From Cohnella cholangitidis (lineage in GTDB: Bacteria; Bacillota; Bacilli; Paenibacillales; Paenibacillaceae): DNA of 64,000 nt. Shown here piece by piece: positions 62,204-64,000 of this stretch; within the stretch, counting starts at the first letter, position 1; the number at the start of each line of letters is the position of its first letter. Below the pieces are notes generated by a model. It ran no database searches and was not told the origin of the DNA. It worked only from the letters and a program-made list of their open reading frames with translations. The stretch spans positions 5,257,501 through 5,321,500 of the forward strand of contig NZ_CP041969.1 in assembly GCF_014107495.1 (NCBI RefSeq). Reading direction: 5' to 3'. The position numbers were made by a program, and so were the translations under genes.

Positions 62204-63339
62204 TTCCGCCCGGTTCGAAAAGAAGATTGGATGAGCTAGCCCGCGAGCTGGCAGATAAATACCCTTACTATCGTCAAAAGTCTAACGGCATCATTCGCTT
62301 CGAGAATTTGCCGATCGTTGATAAATCCATCATTAACGAGAACCGGCGCTCGTTCGAACTTCCGGTTTCCGATACCTTGCTCGAATCTTTCACGTCCGGC
62401 AGCACGGGTGTTCCGTTCCGCTGCTCGAAGTCGAAGGAGGAGCAATTAAAGCTGTCGATGGCGATTCATCGCCATCGGCGCAAGCGGGGATTGCCTTTGC
62501 GATATCGTTCGGTGCTTTTGGGCAATTCCTTGGTCGCAAGCGAAAGGATGGTCGCCCATTATGCGCATCAGATCGCTAGAGAATCCCCCCACATGATTCA
62601 AGGGCGCTGTTCGGCATTGTACAAGGTAGCGGAATATATGGCGGGCAACGGGATTCCCGTCCCCGGAAGCTTGCTCTTCGCGCAAAATTGGGGGGAAATC
62701 TTGCATCCGGCGCAGCAGAAGAGGATCGAGGAAGTGTTTAAGGTTCCCGTTCTGAATTATTACGGCATGGAAGAGATGTGGCTGATCGCGTTCTCGAACG
62801 ACCGGGGCCAGCTGGAGATCGACGAACAGGTCGTACATGTCGAAGCGGTCGATCCCACGACCGGTACGCCGTTGCCGGAAGGAGAAATCGGAGATCTTCT
62901 CATTACTTCTCTCGTGATGAAAAGTATGGTTTTCATTCGATACCGCACGGGGGACATTGGGCGCGTATTTCGAGATCCCGCGTCCGGTACGCGATTGCTG
63001 GAGCTGCTTCCCTTCCGTTCGTCCCAGATCAAATTGAAGGATAGAACGGTAGACGCCTCGATCTTTCGATATTTCGACGATTTCTACCGGCAGATGGCAA
63101 TGGAAATGGACGTGAAGCAATTCCAGATGGTTCAGCGATCGTATACGTCGTTCCGGTTATACATCGTCTCCGGCGACGTGTCCGAAGACATGTTAACGGC
63201 AGCGGCAACGCGGCTGGAAACCCTCTTGAGGCAATGCCTTTTTACGGAAGACTTGACCATCGGGATCGAGCGGGTTCCGTCTATCGATCCCCATCCCGTC
63301 AGCGGCAAGTTTCAACCGTTTATCAGTCTTGTTTCTTAG
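62200..63339 (+). CDS. PaaK/CapK-like adenylate-forming enzyme
   Basis: A 379-residue protein of the phenylacetate-CoA ligase (PaaK/CapK) branch. It has FTSGSTGVPFRCSKSKEE (P-loop), NYYGMEEMWLIA, PEGEIGDLLITSLV and FIRYRTGDIG, and ends PVSGKFQPFISL, in keeping with the catalytic C-terminal region. Such proteins adenylate aryl or amino acids, or act as coenzyme or carrier ligases in exopolysaccharide and antibiotic clusters. ATGA overlap with carrier 3. Acid substrate unknown. Confidence 0.82.
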   Translation: MIPPGSKRRLDELARELADKYPYYRQKSNGIIRFENLPIVDKSIINENRRSFELPVSDTLLESFTSGSTGVPFRCSKSKEEQLKLSMAIHRHRRKRGLPLRYRSVLLGNSLVASERMVAHYAHQIARESPHMIQGRCSALYKVAEYMAGNGIPVPGSLLFAQNWGEILHPAQQKRIEEVFKVPVLNYYGMEEMWLIAFSNDRGQLEIDEQVVHVEAVDPTTGTPLPEGEIGDLLITSLVMKSMVFIRYRTGDIGRVFRDPASGTRLLELLPFRSSQIKLKDRTVDASIFRYFDDFYRQMAMEMDVKQFQMVQRSYTSFRLYIVSGDVSEDMLTAAATRLETLLRQCLFTEDLTIGIERVPSIDPHPVSGKFQPFISLVS

Positions 63340-63357
63340 AAAGGGGGAGATAGGCGA

Positions 63358-64000
63358 ATGAATTTGCAATCGCAAGCAACTTCGGGCGACATCAAGAAGT
63401 TGGCGGCGGTGGAATGCGTAGCATCGTGTCTGATGACGGGACTGCATATTAGCGGATTGGACTATCGTTATTTCCTGCTAGGTCACTGGAATCTGGTTTA
63501 TTACGAGAATACGCTGATGCCGGACAATAACATGACCGACCTCAATCTTGAATACGCGTACGGCATCGAGATGAGGCAATGCACGGGAAGGGCGCCGGAC
63601 ATCGTCTCATTGCTGCAGAGCGGGGGGTGGGTTCTCCTAGCGTGCCGCGCGTCCCGTCTTTCCTTTTTCCCGGGCAACCTGCTTGGGCTCGAGTCGCATC
63701 AGTTTCTTCACTTTATTCTCGTATACGGTTACCGAAGCGCTACGGATACTTTCTCGGTTATCGATCCGATCGCGGATTTCATAGGCGAAATGAACGAGCG
63801 CGAGCTGTTGGCGGCTGCCGTAGAAGAAGGGCAATTGAACTATTATGCGTGCATTCCTTCAAGCAAAGGAGACCTCCCTTCCGCTAAGGCCATCTTCTAT
63901 CGGGAAGCCGCGGATAATCTGATGAAATATGAGCGGGGCGCCGGGCAAACCGGACGCGAAGCGTTCCGTCTGTTCGCCCAAGACGTTGCCGATAGCGCAA
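63358..64000 (+). CDS. BtrH-like acyltransferase (partial, continues past window end)
   Basis: An open frame of at least 214 residues running off the window. It starts MNLQSQ and has VECVASCLMTGLHISGLDYRYFLLGHW with a candidate catalytic Cys (20 or 24), HFILVYGYRS with a candidate His, and FSVIDPIADF with a candidate Asp. This Cys-His-Asp order and the flanking text resemble the papain-like BtrH N-terminal domain, which in butirosin synthesis moves an acyl group from a carrier protein to an aminoglycoside. ATG with AAGGGGGAG 9 bases upstream. In context it would move an acyl group from one of the three carriers to a glycoside. The family is proposed from pattern only. Confidence 0.65.
   Translation, partial: MNLQSQATSGDIKKLAAVECVASCLMTGLHISGLDYRYFLLGHWNLVYYENTLMPDNNMTDLNLEYAYGIEMRQCTGRAPDIVSLLQSGGWVLLACRASRLSFFPGNLLGLESHQFLHFILVYGYRSATDTFSVIDPIADFIGEMNERELLAAAVEEGQLNYYACIPSSKGDLPSAKAIFYREAADNLMKYERGAGQTGREAFRLFAQDVADSA

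Noticed and set aside
57172..64000. NRPS or PKS assembly line
   Set aside because: No condensation, ketosynthase, acyltransferase or thioesterase domain is visible in the part shown.

Overview
The window looks like a chromosome segment of an aerobic, spore-forming member of the Paenibacillaceae (Paenibacillus/Cohnella type). Evidence: moderately GC-rich Bacillota-style genes with strong GGAGG ribosome sites and frequent GTG/TTG starts, a gerA-C-B spore germination operon, a YjcZ-type small protein, two YesM/YesN-type two-component systems next to carbohydrate ABC transporters, and large secreted starch enzymes with FN3, CBM25 and CBM20 modules. No insertion sequence, prophage, CRISPR array or rRNA was seen. 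Assignments are from reading motifs and context; no database search was run.

Layout. 0-6.2 kb: ArsB/SLC13-type permease, GH15 glucoamylase-like enzyme behind a strongly structured leader RNA, lipoprotein, an Xpt paralogue, two small conserved proteins and a tRNA-Leu(CAG). 6.2-21.2 kb: sugar-acid utilisation locus with an AraC regulator, RraA-like aldolase, split UxaA-type enzyme, two paralogous SDRs, an ABC importer, histidine kinase/response regulator, zinc alcohol dehydrogenase and two enolase-superfamily dehydratases. 21.2-27.7 kb: ger operon and a GMC oxidoreductase with its small subunit, all on the minus strand. 27.9-31.4 kb: an unusual Ala/Gly-rich protein and a two-module AAA+ ATPase of the contractile-injection-system type whose frame is broken in a T run. 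31.4-39.6 kb: GH13 and GH119 starch enzymes resembling the IgtY/IgtZ pair. 39.6-45.4 kb: second identical tRNA-Leu, a basic-tailed beta/gamma-crystallin protein, an adenine deaminase remnant, HxlR and Fur regulators, YjcZ, a WGxxGxxG-type surface protein and xpt. 45.5-57.1 kb: complete mannan/mannobiose locus (two-component system, ABC importer, LacI regulator, GH113 mannanase, 2-epimerase, GH130 phosphorylase, binding protein).

57.2-64 kb (running off the end): a tightly coupled operon of three adenylate-forming enzymes, three acyl carrier proteins, one GT4-type glycosyltransferase and a BtrH-like acyltransferase. It contains no condensation or ketosynthase domain. The most economical reading is a pathway that activates acids, loads them on carrier proteins, builds a glycoside and acylates it. 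This is the best candidate in the window for an undescribed system.

How the parts cooperate. Polysaccharide use dominates: starch is cut outside by GH13/GH119 and probably inside by GH15; manno-oligosaccharides are imported, cut by GH113, epimerised to mannosyl-glucose and phosphorolysed by GH130; sugar acids are imported and dehydrated, oxidised and cleaved. Half-sites of the form TTTGTTA/TAACAAA recur in front of all mannan-locus transcription units and may be the operator of the LacI regulator there.
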